Shown one piece after another: positions 7,318 through 14,833 of a stretch of DNA of 15,252 nt (positions within the stretch are counted from its first letter, which is position 1; each line of letters starts with the position of its first letter). The stretch lies in the NCBI GenBank assembly GCA_964426355.1, contig CAYRRA010000107.1:1-15252 (forward strand). The letters are read 5' to 3'. The DNA is from JAJFTV01 sp964426355 (GTDB taxonomy: Bacteria > Chloroflexota > Anaerolineae > Anaerolineales > Anaerolineaceae). A program made the position numbers and the translations under genes. The notes beneath the pieces were generated by a model that saw only the letters and a list, made by a program, of their open reading frames with translations, was not told the origin of the DNA and ran no database searches.

Positions 7318-10300
7318 TTACAATTTCTTAAGTTTATACTCTTCACGCATGCTATAGAGCGTAGGTACAATATAGTATGTAATGGCCGCCACAATCATAC
7401 CGCCAAAAGCCGGAATGGCCATTGGCACCATAATGTCGGCACCACGACCTGTTGAAGTAAGCACCGGCAAAAGTGCAATGATGGTAGTGGTGGTGGTCAT
7501 AACGGCAGGTCTTATTCTCCGCTCACCGGCTTCGACAACAGCGGCCCTGATCTCCTTAATCGTTTTGGTACGGTTCCGTTCGAAGCTTTGGTCAAGATAG
7601 GTTCCCATTAAAACGCCGTCGTCAGTGGCCAGACCAAAAAGGGCAATAAACCCAACCCATACAGCCACACTCAAATTGACGGTATTCATCTGGAAAAGGT
7701 CCCTTATGTTTGTTCCAAAAACCGAAAAATCGGCAAACCAGCCCTGTCCATAGAGCCAAAGCATAATAAAGCCACCGCTGAAAGCCATGGCAACACCGGT
7801 AAATATCATGAGCGATGTTGTAACCGATTTGAATTGAAAGTAGAGTATCAGGAAGATGATTATAAATACCAGTGGAAGAATAATGCTCAGGCGCTTTTCG
7901 GCCCGAACCTGATTCTCATAACTTCCTGAAAATTTGTAGCTCACTCCTGCCGGGACAATCAATTCACCTGCATCAATTTTTTGCTGAATCATTTCCTGGG
8001 CATCATTAACCACGTCGACCTCGGCGTAACCTGCTTTTTTATCGAAAAGCACGTAACCCACTAAAAAAGTATTTTCACTTTTAATGGTCTGGGGGCCACG
8101 TATGTATTCTATATCTACCACATGACTAAGCGGAACCTGAACCCCTGTTGGTGTTGGAATCAGAATATTCCCAAGCGATTCGGGGTCGTCGCGCAACTCA
8201 CGCGGATACCGGACCCGTATGGGAAAGCGTTCACGTCCTTCCACCGTAGATGAAATTTTCATCCCACCGATGGCTGTTTCAATGGTCTGCTGCACATCTT
8301 CCACATTCAATCCGTAGCGCGAAATTTCATCCCTTTTGATGTTCAGGTGCATATAGGGTTTCCCAACAATACGGTCGGCAAAAGCAGCTTCGGCTTTAAC
8401 CGATGGGACCTCTTTTAAAATACCTTCCAGCCTTAACCCAAAGTCTTCAATGGTTTTAAGGTCGGGGCCGTACACTTTGATACCCATGGGAGCCCTCATC
8501 CCGGTTTGCAACATGACCAGTCGCGTTTCGATGGGTTGAAGTTTCGGGGCAGATGTAACACCAGGTATTTTTGTTACTGCAACGATTTCTGCCCAAATGT
8601 CATCGGACGATTTTATGTGTTCGCGCCAGTTTCTGAAATAGTTACCCTTCTCATCCGGTATCAGTTCATCTGACGTAATGTTTTTAGCCAGCAATTCTTC
8701 ATTATCATATGCTTCTCCATTCTTCAAAACAAAGTGCCCGGGTTTATCGGTTTTAAAGCGCATACGGTGTCCTTTATGGTCGAGAGCATATTCGGGTTTG
8801 TAGTTGATAATATTTTCGAACATGGAAACCGGAGCTGGGTCAAGCGCAGATTCTGCACGGCCCAGTTTTCCAACCGTAAGCTCTACTTCAGGGATATTGG
8901 TTAACAACATATCCAGCTGGCCAACCACCTTTCGGTTGTAATCAACCCCGGAGTGTGGCATTGAGGTTGGCATAAGCAGAAAACTTCCTTCATCGAGAGA
9001 GGGCATAAACTCTTTTCCTGTTCCGGGAAATGTGTGGGCCAATCCTGACCAGACAGCAGTTGTCCGGATGTTCCAGCCAATTTTATCAGTACCCTTGGCT
9101 ACAAAACCGAAAACGCTTGTAAACCCAAGCCAGATATTCACAGCGAGCAGCATCAAAATGACAGGAATCAATAAAAACTTGATTTTATTATTTAAGATCC
9201 AGATCAGAATTCTTTTATAGGAAAACTGTAAAAGCGTAAAAGCCCCCAAAATAGATCCAACCAGAAGCGATACAAAGATGAAGTTGAGCGCTACGCTTTT
9301 CCCTGCCCCGAGTGGTAACCAGTATTTTGCCAGAAGCCATATCACGCCGAAAATCGCCAATACCAATTCAAAATTATCCGGTACTTTCCTGAAAAATGGA
9401 TTTTTAAACAGGCCTCTGTCAGCAATAAGGGGTTTAAGAAATGGTATACTGCCAAATAATACCAGTAATGCTCCGGCCCATATATTACCTCCAATAAGCC
9501 CGGCAACCCCGGCCACAACGAGAAAAATATTGACCCATATATTGCTGCGGGAATTTTTAATCTTGAGGCCGAAAAACCAGTGTGCCAGGGTGGGTAGTAT
9601 GATCAGTGCTACAATGAGCGCCGCAACCAAAGCAAATGTTTTGGTAAAGGCCAGCGGCACGAAAAGTTTGCCCTCGGCAGCCTGCATGGTAAACACGGGA
9701 ATAAAACTCACCATGGTGGTCGAAACAGCAGTAAGAATGGCCGAACTAACTTCGGTTGAACCATTGTAAATAGTGGTAATTAATTTTTGCCCGGGCGGGG
9801 CCTCGTCCATGTGTTTGACGATATTCTCTGAGAGAATGATGCCCAGATCGACCATGGTTCCAATAGCAATAGCAATACCCGATAGAGCTACAATGTTGGC
9901 ATCAACTCCAAAATACCTCATGGCAATAAATACCATGAGCACGGCAATGGGTAACAAACTTGAAATAAGGAATGATGCCCTAAGGTTATAAATCATTACT
10001 ATAATTACCAGAATAGTGATCAGAATCTGGAGCGAAAGTGCTTCTTCCAGTGTTCCAAGGGTTTCGTAAATTAATGTGGAGCGATCGTAGAAAGGTACAA
10101 TGGTCAATTGGCTTTCAGTACCATCGGCAAGTGTTTTTTTAGGCAGTCCGGGTGAGATTTCATCAATTTTATCTTTTAGATTGTTGATTACCTGCAAGGG
10201 GTTCGCACCATAGCGTGCCACAACAACCCCGCCTACCACTTCGGCGCCGTCTTTATCGAGAACCCCCCTTCGTGAAGCCGGCCCCAACGTAACCACACCA

Positions 10301-11136
10301 ATGTCTTTAATCCTTATGGGAACGTTATCCTGCACGGCAACTACTGCCATTTCAATGTCTTCGGTCTTTTTCACATAGCCCAGTCCGCGCACAAGGTACT
10401 CAGCCTGGTTAATCTCAATGGTCTTGGCTCCCACATCCCGGTTCGATTTCTGTACAGCCGTCATCACCATGTACAGTGGTATGTTGTAAGCTTTCAACGC
10501 ATCGGGATTCACGTCGATCTGGTATTCCTGCACATAGCCCCCAATGGATGCTACTTCCGAAACTCCTTCTGTGGCATTTAGTCCATATTTTACATAAAAG
10601 TCCTGAACAGTTCGTATCTCGTGCAAATCCCATCCCCCGGTGGGGTTTCCGTCCTTATCACGCCCCTCCAGGGTGTACCAGTAAACCTGTCCCAATGCAG
10701 TTGCATCAGGTCCCAAAGAGGGCTGAACCCCCTCGGGTAAAAGACCGGAAGGCAACGAGCTGAGTTTTTCTAAAATTCTGGAACGAGACCAATAAAATTC
10801 GATATCTTCATTAAAGATGATGTAGATGCTGGAAAAACCAAAGATAGACGAGCTGCGAATGGTTTTTACACCGGGAATACCCATAAGGTAAGTGGTTAAG
10901 GGATAGGATATCTGGTCTTCAATATCCTGTGGCGAACGACCATTCCAGGGAGTAAACACTATCTGCTGGTTTTCGCCAATATCCGGTATTGCATCCACGG
11001 GCACAGGATCTGATGGCAAAACACCAATCTGCCAGCCGAAAGGAGCGGTAACGATTCCCCATCCAACCAAACCGGTGAGAACAAGTACTGTTACCAGCTT
11101 GTTCTCTAAAAAATACTTAATTATCTTATTGAGCAT
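7318..11136 (-). CDS. cusA: CusA-type heavy-metal RND efflux pump (Cu(I)/Ag(I) likely)
   Basis: A 1272-residue proton-driven inner-membrane pump of the HME-RND family. Alignment by eye to E. coli CusA puts Met722, Met772 and Met875 at its copper-binding Met573, Met623 and Met672. Asp430 (GTMVDLGIILSEN, TM4) matches Asp405 of the proton relay. Two other relay positions differ: Glu939 aligns with Asp1172 and Lys984 with Ala1211. The protein is about 225 residues longer than CusA (1047). One extra block (about 527-645) has several hydrophobic segments after ILPTLAHWF. Another of about 54 residues lies between Met772 and Met875 in the periplasmic region. Similar long pumps are common in Bacteroidota. 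It heads the tight cusA-cusC-cusB run; a palindrome lies 36 bp upstream of the ATG. CzcA-like substrates (Zn, Cd, Co) are less likely given the Met triad. Confidence 0.95.
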   Translation of the reverse strand: MLNKIIKYFLENKLVTVLVLTGLVGWGIVTAPFGWQIGVLPSDPVPVDAIPDIGENQQIVFTPWNGRSPQDIEDQISYPLTTYLMGIPGVKTIRSSSIFGFSSIYIIFNEDIEFYWSRSRILEKLSSLPSGLLPEGVQPSLGPDATALGQVYWYTLEGRDKDGNPTGGWDLHEIRTVQDFYVKYGLNATEGVSEVASIGGYVQEYQIDVNPDALKAYNIPLYMVMTAVQKSNRDVGAKTIEINQAEYLVRGLGYVKKTEDIEMAVVAVQDNVPIRIKDIGVVTLGPASRRGVLDKDGAEVVGGVVVARYGANPLQVINNLKDKIDEISPGLPKKTLADGTESQLTIVPFYDRSTLIYETLGTLEEALSLQILITILVIIVMIYNLRASFLISSLLPIAVLMVFIAMRYFGVDANIVALSGIAIAIGTMVDLGIILSENIVKHMDEAPPGQKLITTIYNGSTEVSSAILTAVSTTMVSFIPVFTMQAAEGKLFVPLAFTKTFALVAALIVALIILPTLAHWFFGLKIKNSRSNIWVNIFLVVAGVAGLIGGNIWAGALLVLFGSIPFLKPLIADRGLFKNPFFRKVPDNFELVLAIFGVIWLLAKYWLPLGAGKSVALNFIFVSLLVGSILGAFTLLQFSYKRILIWILNNKIKFLLIPVILMLLAVNIWLGFTSVFGFVAKGTDKIGWNIRTTAVWSGLAHTFPGTGKEFMPSLDEGSFLLMPTSMPHSGVDYNRKVVGQLDMLLTNIPEVELTVGKLGRAESALDPAPVSMFENIINYKPEYALDHKGHRMRFKTDKPGHFVLKNGEAYDNEELLAKNITSDELIPDEKGNYFRNWREHIKSSDDIWAEIVAVTKIPGVTSAPKLQPIETRLVMLQTGMRAPMGIKVYGPDLKTIEDFGLRLEGILKEVPSVKAEAAFADRIVGKPYMHLNIKRDEISRYGLNVEDVQQTIETAIGGMKISSTVEGRERFPIRVRYPRELRDDPESLGNILIPTPTGVQVPLSHVVDIEYIRGPQTIKSENTFLVGYVLFDKKAGYAEVDVVNDAQEMIQQKIDAGELIVPAGVSYKFSGSYENQVRAEKRLSIILPLVFIIIFLILYFQFKSVTTSLMIFTGVAMAFSGGFIMLWLYGQGWFADFSVFGTNIRDLFQMNTVNLSVAVWVGFIALFGLATDDGVLMGTYLDQSFERNRTKTIKEIRAAVVEAGERRIRPAVMTTTTTIIALLPVLTSTGRGADIMVPMAIPAFGGMIVAAITYYIVPTLYSMREEYKLKKL

Positions 11137-11171
11137 GATGCTTAGATTTTAATTTGAATAATAATTATACA

Positions 11172-11188
11172 TTGGTGCAATTCACCAA
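11172..11188. promoter_or_regulatory. 17-bp inverted repeat upstream of cusA
   Basis: TTGGTG and CACCAA form perfect arms around a 5-base centre (CAATT), in the 99-bp gap between the HYC_CC_PP gene and cusA. On the minus strand the sequence TATAAT lies just downstream, between the palindrome and the cusA ATG, although no well-spaced -35 or -33 element was found. It may be an operator for a metal-sensing regulator encoded elsewhere. It is not followed by a T run on the minus strand, so an intrinsic terminator is unlikely. Confidence 0.4.
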
Positions 11189-11235
11189 AAATCACACTAC
11201 AATTTGCAGCATGATCCAGATCGTAACTATTAAAA

Positions 11236-11667
11236 TCAAATCAGAAAAGTCTGCAAAAGCACCTGTATGTCTTTTTCAATGGGGGGCGAATGATATTGCC
11301 TAAAAGAGAGATGGGTTGTCTTTGGAAATAAATCAGGGTTCAATGTGGAATAAACAGGTGCAACGGCAAAATCAATATTAAAAGCTATCTGAGTTGCATC
11401 CTTAAAAATATCTTCCGGTGGTTGAATGGTTTGATACTCTGTTTCGCAACAGGGATTGTTGTCAAAACTGGCCTGACTTTTATTAGAATTTCCAGAATCA
11501 TCACAAGATTCTTCAATATCCATCATGTCACAAGCCAGATGTAATTCACCTAATACAATTTTGGATTCAACAGCTTCGCCACCGCAAAAATGCATTCCTA
11601 TGGTCAGGTGTGAATGACCTGCCAGGAGGATAAATGAAAACAATATGGAGAAAATCTGTTTCACCAT
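11236..11667 (-). CDS. HYC_CC_PP-family small secreted cysteine-rich protein of a metal-efflux operon
   Basis: From the ATG at 11667 this is 143 residues; a GTG four codons earlier (11679) is the alternative start. It has a hydrophobic N terminus (FSILFSFILLAGHSH, a signal peptide or anchor). A pattern that I recognise from small Bacteroidota proteins next to cation-efflux genes follows: HFCGG (26-30), a cysteine and Met-rich stretch with Cys46 and Cys55, NPCCETE (Cys73-Cys74), and YHSPP (125-129). The spacing fits the HYC_CC_PP family. Its function is unknown; the paired Cys, His and Met suggest binding of copper or another soft metal outside the cytoplasm. It lies 99 bp upstream of cusA in the same direction and may be the first gene of the operon. 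No convincing promoter was found upstream. Confidence 0.75.
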   Translation of the reverse strand: MVKQIFSILFSFILLAGHSHLTIGMHFCGGEAVESKIVLGELHLACDMMDIEESCDDSGNSNKSQASFDNNPCCETEYQTIQPPEDIFKDATQIAFNIDFAVAPVYSTLNPDLFPKTTHLSFRQYHSPPIEKDIQVLLQTFLI

Positions 11668-11805
11668 AAGATTAAACACACAAAAAGTGAAATTGTTTTA
11701 AATCGCATTGGTTTTGTTGTGAGTTTACTAATTTAAAAGATTACAGGTCGTTGTAGAACTGAAGCTTGGCATCGGTCCAATGTCCACCTTTTCGCTCATG
11801 TAACC

Positions 11806-11852
11806 AGCTCCTGACCTTCGGTACGGGCCTCCGCTTCGCTCCGCCTGCGCTA
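11806..11852 (-). repeat. Possible diverged, inverted copy of the 48-bp dispersed repeat
   Basis: Reverse-complementing copies 1 and 2 gives CTTCGGTCG...GAGCTCGCTGCGCTC. Here the + strand reads CTTCGGTACGGGCCTC followed by CGCTTCGCTCC, sharing the order of the short blocks but not their exact sequence. It sits in the 266-bp gap between the toxin and HYC_CC_PP genes, where I see no gene. The relationship is only a by-eye judgement. Confidence 0.3.
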
Positions 11853-11878
11853 ATTACCCTTTTCGTCCATAACTCTGT

Positions 11879-11915
11879 TTGACCGCAGGGAAATCATCAA
11901 CGCATATCTGAAATC
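11879..11915 (+). repeat. Direct repeat flanking the toxin-antitoxin genes, copy 1
   Basis: It starts TTGACC, then AGGG, and ends in the 14-base core GCATATCTGAAATC (11902-11915). The same core and order occur at 13329-13366, in the same orientation. It ends 18 bp beyond the toxin stop codon. Confidence 0.65.
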
Positions 11916-11933
11916 CCCCGTACCCTTCATAAA

Positions 11934-12644
11934 TCACCCCATTCTTTCATCGAGGATGGGATACTTCTCATAGAATCTAAGTAATTCGATTGTTTCACCG
12001 CGCATCCCTTTTCTGGCAAAACTTTTCAGCTGCTGATCGGTCAACTCCCCTGTCCCTTGCATTATTATTCTGTCATCAACAGCTTCAAGCCTCTTAATGC
12101 AATCCCTCATATACTCAGAAAAGGGTTTGTTCATTCTCTTTTCTATGATCTCCTTGTTCACCGGGAAACTATTCTTTAGGAGGAACCAGGTGTCAAAGAT
12201 ATCCCTGCCGGCCAGGGACGGACGGTCAAGCAGGGAACAGAGTTTATGAGCAAACATATCGGCAGTTACCATTACCCGGATACTGATTCCGAGAAGATTT
12301 TTGATCTCATACCTGTCATTGAAGTCCCTGTTTGAAATCTCTACCTTCAGCTTCCTTTCGCCTTGCCCATAGCTTAATACAACGACCGGACCATAAAATT
12401 TTATTGCCTCATCGAATATTTCACCCTGTTTCAGAATTATCTCCTTTACCCTTTGAAAAACCTTGGCTTCCCTCTTCTTGTCTGTCAGGTTGAAGTCAAG
12501 ATCGACGGAAAACCTCGGTAATCCGTAGAAGAACATCAGGGCCGTTCCTCCCTTAAAACCCAGAGAGTTGGCCAAAACAAGGTCAGAGTAGATATCTTTC
12601 AATATCTGAACCATTAAAAACCTGTGCCTGTTGATGTCAGTCAT
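11934..12644 (-). CDS. abiEii: AbiEii/AbiGii-type nucleotidyltransferase toxin (type IV toxin-antitoxin)
   Basis: This 236-residue protein has the nucleotidyltransferase signature of AbiEii toxins: GGTAL (32-36), then YGLPRFSVDLDF with Asp48 and Asp50 as metal ligands, and Glu102 in LKVEIS as the probable third acidic residue. The family motif HKLCSLLDRPSLAGRDIFD (133-151) carries Lys134, Arg147 and Asp148. AbiE toxins bind GTP, and related toxins add nucleotides to tRNA; in AbiE systems this causes reversible growth arrest and phage abortive infection. All key residues are present, so it should be active. It overlaps the antitoxin gene by 8 bp, and the order antitoxin then toxin is the usual one. 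The actual target in this organism is unknown. Confidence 0.9.
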   Translation of the reverse strand: MTDINRHRFLMVQILKDIYSDLVLANSLGFKGGTALMFFYGLPRFSVDLDFNLTDKKREAKVFQRVKEIILKQGEIFDEAIKFYGPVVVLSYGQGERKLKVEISNRDFNDRYEIKNLLGISIRVMVTADMFAHKLCSLLDRPSLAGRDIFDTWFLLKNSFPVNKEIIEKRMNKPFSEYMRDCIKRLEAVDDRIIMQGTGELTDQQLKSFARKGMRGETIELLRFYEKYPILDERMG

Positions 12645-13239
12645 TTTTCATAATTTTTTCAACCCTGCGGGTAAGAGCCTTTGATTCATAAATTGGGAGG
12701 ATTTTTAACACCTGGCTCCTGTCAAGTATATCAATTCTGTCGAAATAAAACTGGCTTTCAAGGTAGAGCAAATCAAGAAATGCCCGCTCAGGAGAGGCGA
12801 TATTGATTATACCACCCATTTGAGACAGACCTGTAGTATTGACTAAAATGGTGTCTTTTAACTTTCTGTAAGACAGTTGTATGTTGTCGACGCTAATTGT
12901 CCTGCTCAGGTAGCTTACCGATGTGATCACGGAGTCATACTGGAAAATTATACCCTCTTTCTGTAACACATATTGAAGCGAAATGTAAGAGGGGGTGAAA
13001 ATGGTATTTGCCAGCTCTTCTTTTCTGAATGCCGGCTTGGTGTAAATACCCTTGCGCGGATTGCCGAGCTTGCCGGTACGGACAAAATAGTTAAGGCTCT
13101 TGTTCAGACTTTGAAAATCTTCTTCACCTGTAAGCATGGCTATATCAATCAGCCTGAACACGGTTCTGCTGTCAGGATAGATCGCCGGTAAAATGCCAAT
13201 TCTGTTGCTTCGTGAACCAATCATACTAATAAATGGCAT
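12637..13239 (-). CDS. abiEi: AbiEi-type antitoxin / transcriptional regulator (type IV toxin-antitoxin)
   Basis: From ATG 13239 this is about 200 residues. The N-terminal part (residues about 10-60, DIAMLTGEEDFQSLNKSLNY, then RTGKLGNPRKGIYTK) is the winged-helix DNA-binding domain typical of AbiEi-like antitoxins. The C-terminal part (SPERAFLDLLYL and beyond) matches the AbiEi C-terminal antitoxin region. AbiEi proteins repress their own operon and neutralise the toxin without direct protein binding. A TTG at 13260 extends the frame but overlaps the predicted -7 promoter element, so it is unlikely to be used. ATG 13239 or ATG 13224 are the realistic starts; 13224 would leave a leader of about 20 bases. 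The last 8 bp overlap the toxin gene, so the two are translated together. Confidence 0.85.
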   Translation of the reverse strand: MPFISMIGSRSNRIGILPAIYPDSRTVFRLIDIAMLTGEEDFQSLNKSLNYFVRTGKLGNPRKGIYTKPAFRKEELANTIFTPSYISLQYVLQKEGIIFQYDSVITSVSYLSRTISVDNIQLSYRKLKDTILVNTTGLSQMGGIINIASPERAFLDLLYLESQFYFDRIDILDRSQVLKILPIYESKALTRRVEKIMKND

Positions 13240-13249
13240 GTACAGTTCA

Positions 13250-13280
13250 CAAAAATACAAAAAACCAAACAGAAATCAAA
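13250..13280 (-). promoter_or_regulatory. Bacteroides-type promoter of the toxin-antitoxin operon
   Basis: On the minus strand, TTTG (13280-13277) is followed by 19 bases and then TATTTTTG (13257-13250), a full match to the Bacteroides -33/-7 consensus TTTG and TAnnTTTG. Transcription would start about 13243-13245, which decides against the TTG start at 13260 of the antitoxin. Confidence 0.65.
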
Positions 13281-13328
13281 ATGCTTGATGTCAATTGCCC
13301 TTCAACCCCTGCTCCCAGTCAGCCCCTA

Positions 13329-13366
13329 TTGACCAGTAGGGCGATAACCAAAGCATATCTGAAATC
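13329..13366 (+). repeat. Direct repeat flanking the toxin-antitoxin genes, copy 2
   Basis: It matches 11879-11915: TTGACC, AGGG, then the identical 14-base core GCATATCTGAAATC (13353-13366). It lies about 90 bp upstream of the antitoxin start and leads straight into the AATC heptamer array. A small stem (CCCTA/TAGGG, 13324-13341) overlaps its left end. Confidence 0.65.
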
Positions 13367-13404
13367 TTAAATCGTTAATCTTCAATCGTTAATCTTCAAT
13401 CGTA
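13363..13404 (+). repeat. AATC-type heptamer array, six units
   Basis: Six perfect-phase 7-bp units: AATCTTA, AATCGTT, AATCTTC, AATCGTT, AATCTTC, AATCGTA. Read as 14-mers the unit is AATCGTTAATCTTC, 2.4 copies from 13370. C-rich filler (13405-13424) follows and runs up to the stop codon of the DUF4143 ATPase gene. No gene was seen in the 164-bp gap between that gene and the antitoxin gene. Confidence 0.85.
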
Positions 13405-13424
13405 TATCCACTGCCCTGCGCCCC

Positions 13425-14618
13425 TCACGCCTTTACCAGATCCTGCGGCTCCATCAGTAGAAATTCCTGCCATGGAATCCCTGCGTCACCGACGATAATT
13501 GCTTTAGATTCAGGGTATATGTGTCTGAACCGGTCAATGCACCGCTTCCTGGTGCCTGCTCCCGATTTGATTTCAAGGGCGACAATTTGGTTTCTGTTTT
13601 GCACAATAAAGTCTACCTCATCGTTGCCTTCCCGCCAGTACCATACACTGCAGTCATTCTCCCTGCACCTGTTAACCAGGTGGGACCCGATGGCCGATTC
13701 CACCACTCTTCCCCATACTTCCGGCCTGTTTCTTATCTGTTCGAGGCTATCCTGAAAGGAAGATGAAAGCAGTGCCGTGTTCCTTACCATCAGTTTCGGA
13801 CTAGAGAGCTTCTGCCTGGCGGTACTGCCTGAGTATTTCTCAAGTCCGGTCAGCAACCCTGCCGTATCAAGCAGATTAAGATATCCGGCCAGGGTCACTG
13901 TATTTCCTGCGTCCTGCAACTGACCCAGCATCTTGTTGTATGAGAGTATCTGGCCTGAGTAGGAACACCCCAGATTGAACAGCTGTTTCAGTAAAACAGG
14001 CTTGTCGATGCGGGTCATCAAAAGAATGTCTTTGGCTATCGTTGGCTCTATGAGGGAATCTCTCACATACTGTTTCCACCGTTGTTCATCATTTACAATG
14101 GGAGCCGACCCGGGATAGCCTCCGAACCAGGCATATTGCTCGGCCGACCATCCGAATGCCTCACTCATTTCTGCAAGGCTCCAGTGGTTAAGCAGGGTAA
14201 TCTCATATCGCCCGGCAAGTGATTCGGCAAGTCCTTTTGATATCAGCAGGTTTAATGATCCTGATATAATTACCTTCACATCTGCTCCTTCGAAAGTATC
14301 CTCATCCCACAATTTCTTCACCGTGGTACTCCAGTCCGGAATCCTCTGAATCTCATCAATAGCCATAATGTGAGCAGCACCTTTTTGCCGCGACAATATC
14401 CTGGCAGCCTCCCAATGTCTTTCTATCCAGTTGCTGCCCGAACCTTCATATGCATCGGCCGAAACATAATTGCTAGAAATAGTGGTATTTGCAAGCAGTT
14501 GCCGTATGATAGTTGTTTTGCCCACCTGCCTCGGACCGGTAATTACCTGAATAAAACATCTCTTTTCAGCAAGCCGCGATTCAAGTTTTCTGTAGTGAGG
14601 CCTTTTATACTCTTTCAT
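13425..14618 (-). CDS. AAA_14/DUF4143 ATPase with PD-(D/E)XK-like C-terminal domain
   Basis: This 397-residue protein is full length for the family. Seen: Walker A GPRQVGKTT (28-36), Walker B IMAIDEIQ with Asp88 and Glu89, sensor 1 KVIISGS (115-121), a central helical segment with WSLAEM and GGYPG, and a C-terminal DUF4143 domain. The last part has Glu308, Asp336 (DEVDFIV), Glu349 and Lys351 (ALEIKSG), the arrangement of PD-(D/E)XK nuclease folds. Such ATPases are very common in Bacteroidota and archaea, often as multiple scattered copies; their role (possibly a stress, mobile or defence function) is not established. It resembles the ATPase at the window start only in general class. The ATG at 14618 is preceded by a compact promoter and repeated half-sites. 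The TGA stop at 13425 lies at the edge of C-rich filler. Confidence 0.9.
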   Translation of the reverse strand: MKEYKRPHYRKLESRLAEKRCFIQVITGPRQVGKTTIIRQLLANTTISSNYVSADAYEGSGSNWIERHWEAARILSRQKGAAHIMAIDEIQRIPDWSTTVKKLWDEDTFEGADVKVIISGSLNLLISKGLAESLAGRYEITLLNHWSLAEMSEAFGWSAEQYAWFGGYPGSAPIVNDEQRWKQYVRDSLIEPTIAKDILLMTRIDKPVLLKQLFNLGCSYSGQILSYNKMLGQLQDAGNTVTLAGYLNLLDTAGLLTGLEKYSGSTARQKLSSPKLMVRNTALLSSSFQDSLEQIRNRPEVWGRVVESAIGSHLVNRCRENDCSVWYWREGNDEVDFIVQNRNQIVALEIKSGAGTRKRCIDRFRHIYPESKAIIVGDAGIPWQEFLLMEPQDLVKA

Positions 14619-14620
14619 AT

Positions 14621-14669
14621 TTTACTCAATATACTGAGCAAAATTACTCAATACAACTATCAAAAGCAA
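14621..14669 (-). promoter_or_regulatory. Candidate promoter-operator of the DUF4143 ATPase gene
   Basis: TAATTTTG (minus, 14646-14639) matches the Bacteroides -7 consensus TAnnTTTG, with TTG 20 bases upstream (14669-14667). Two identical 10-mers TTACTCAATA (+ strand 14622-14631 and 14644-14653) bracket it exactly 22 bp apart, about two DNA turns. Between them an inverted half-site TGAGCAAA (14635-14642) pairs with TTTACTCA (14621-14628). The sites lie immediately 5' of the ATG. Repression by a DNA-binding protein, possibly the ATPase itself, is an inference. Confidence 0.5.
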
Positions 14670-14710
14670 TCAATATGGTAAGAAAATGCCCTTCACTCCC
14701 CGCGCCCCGC

Positions 14711-14759
14711 GCCCTGAACCGAGCGCAGCGAGCTCGCGACCGAACGGGAGCAACCCTGC
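14711..14759 (+). repeat. 48-bp dispersed repeat, copy 2
   Basis: Same orientation as 1143-1190, with 25 identical leading bases, then three substitutions and one inserted base. In this copy the centre GCGAGCTCGC (14728-14737) is a perfect 10-bp palindrome. Upstream are C-rich heptamers, as in copy 1. Confidence 0.85.
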
Positions 14760-14815
14760 CCACTGAGCTCTGATCTCTGCGTTTATCCCTGCTCGTTGTA
14801 TAAAAACATCAATAT

Positions 14816-14833
14816 TGGTTAAGGCATTAACCA
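14816..14833. promoter_or_regulatory. Short inverted repeat upstream of the YdeI-like gene
   Basis: GGTTAA and TTAACC surround a four-base loop (GGCA), with one further T-A pair outside. It could be an operator or a weak hairpin. The A/T-rich stem and lack of a clean T run argue against a strong terminator. Confidence 0.35.

Noticed and set aside
9278..9769. A 163-residue + strand frame opposite cusA.
   Set aside because: It is antisense to conserved transmembrane segments of the pump, with no recognisable motif.
13240..13260. TTG start at 13260 for the antitoxin.
   Set aside because: It overlaps the predicted -7 element of the operon's own promoter, so it would not be in the transcript.
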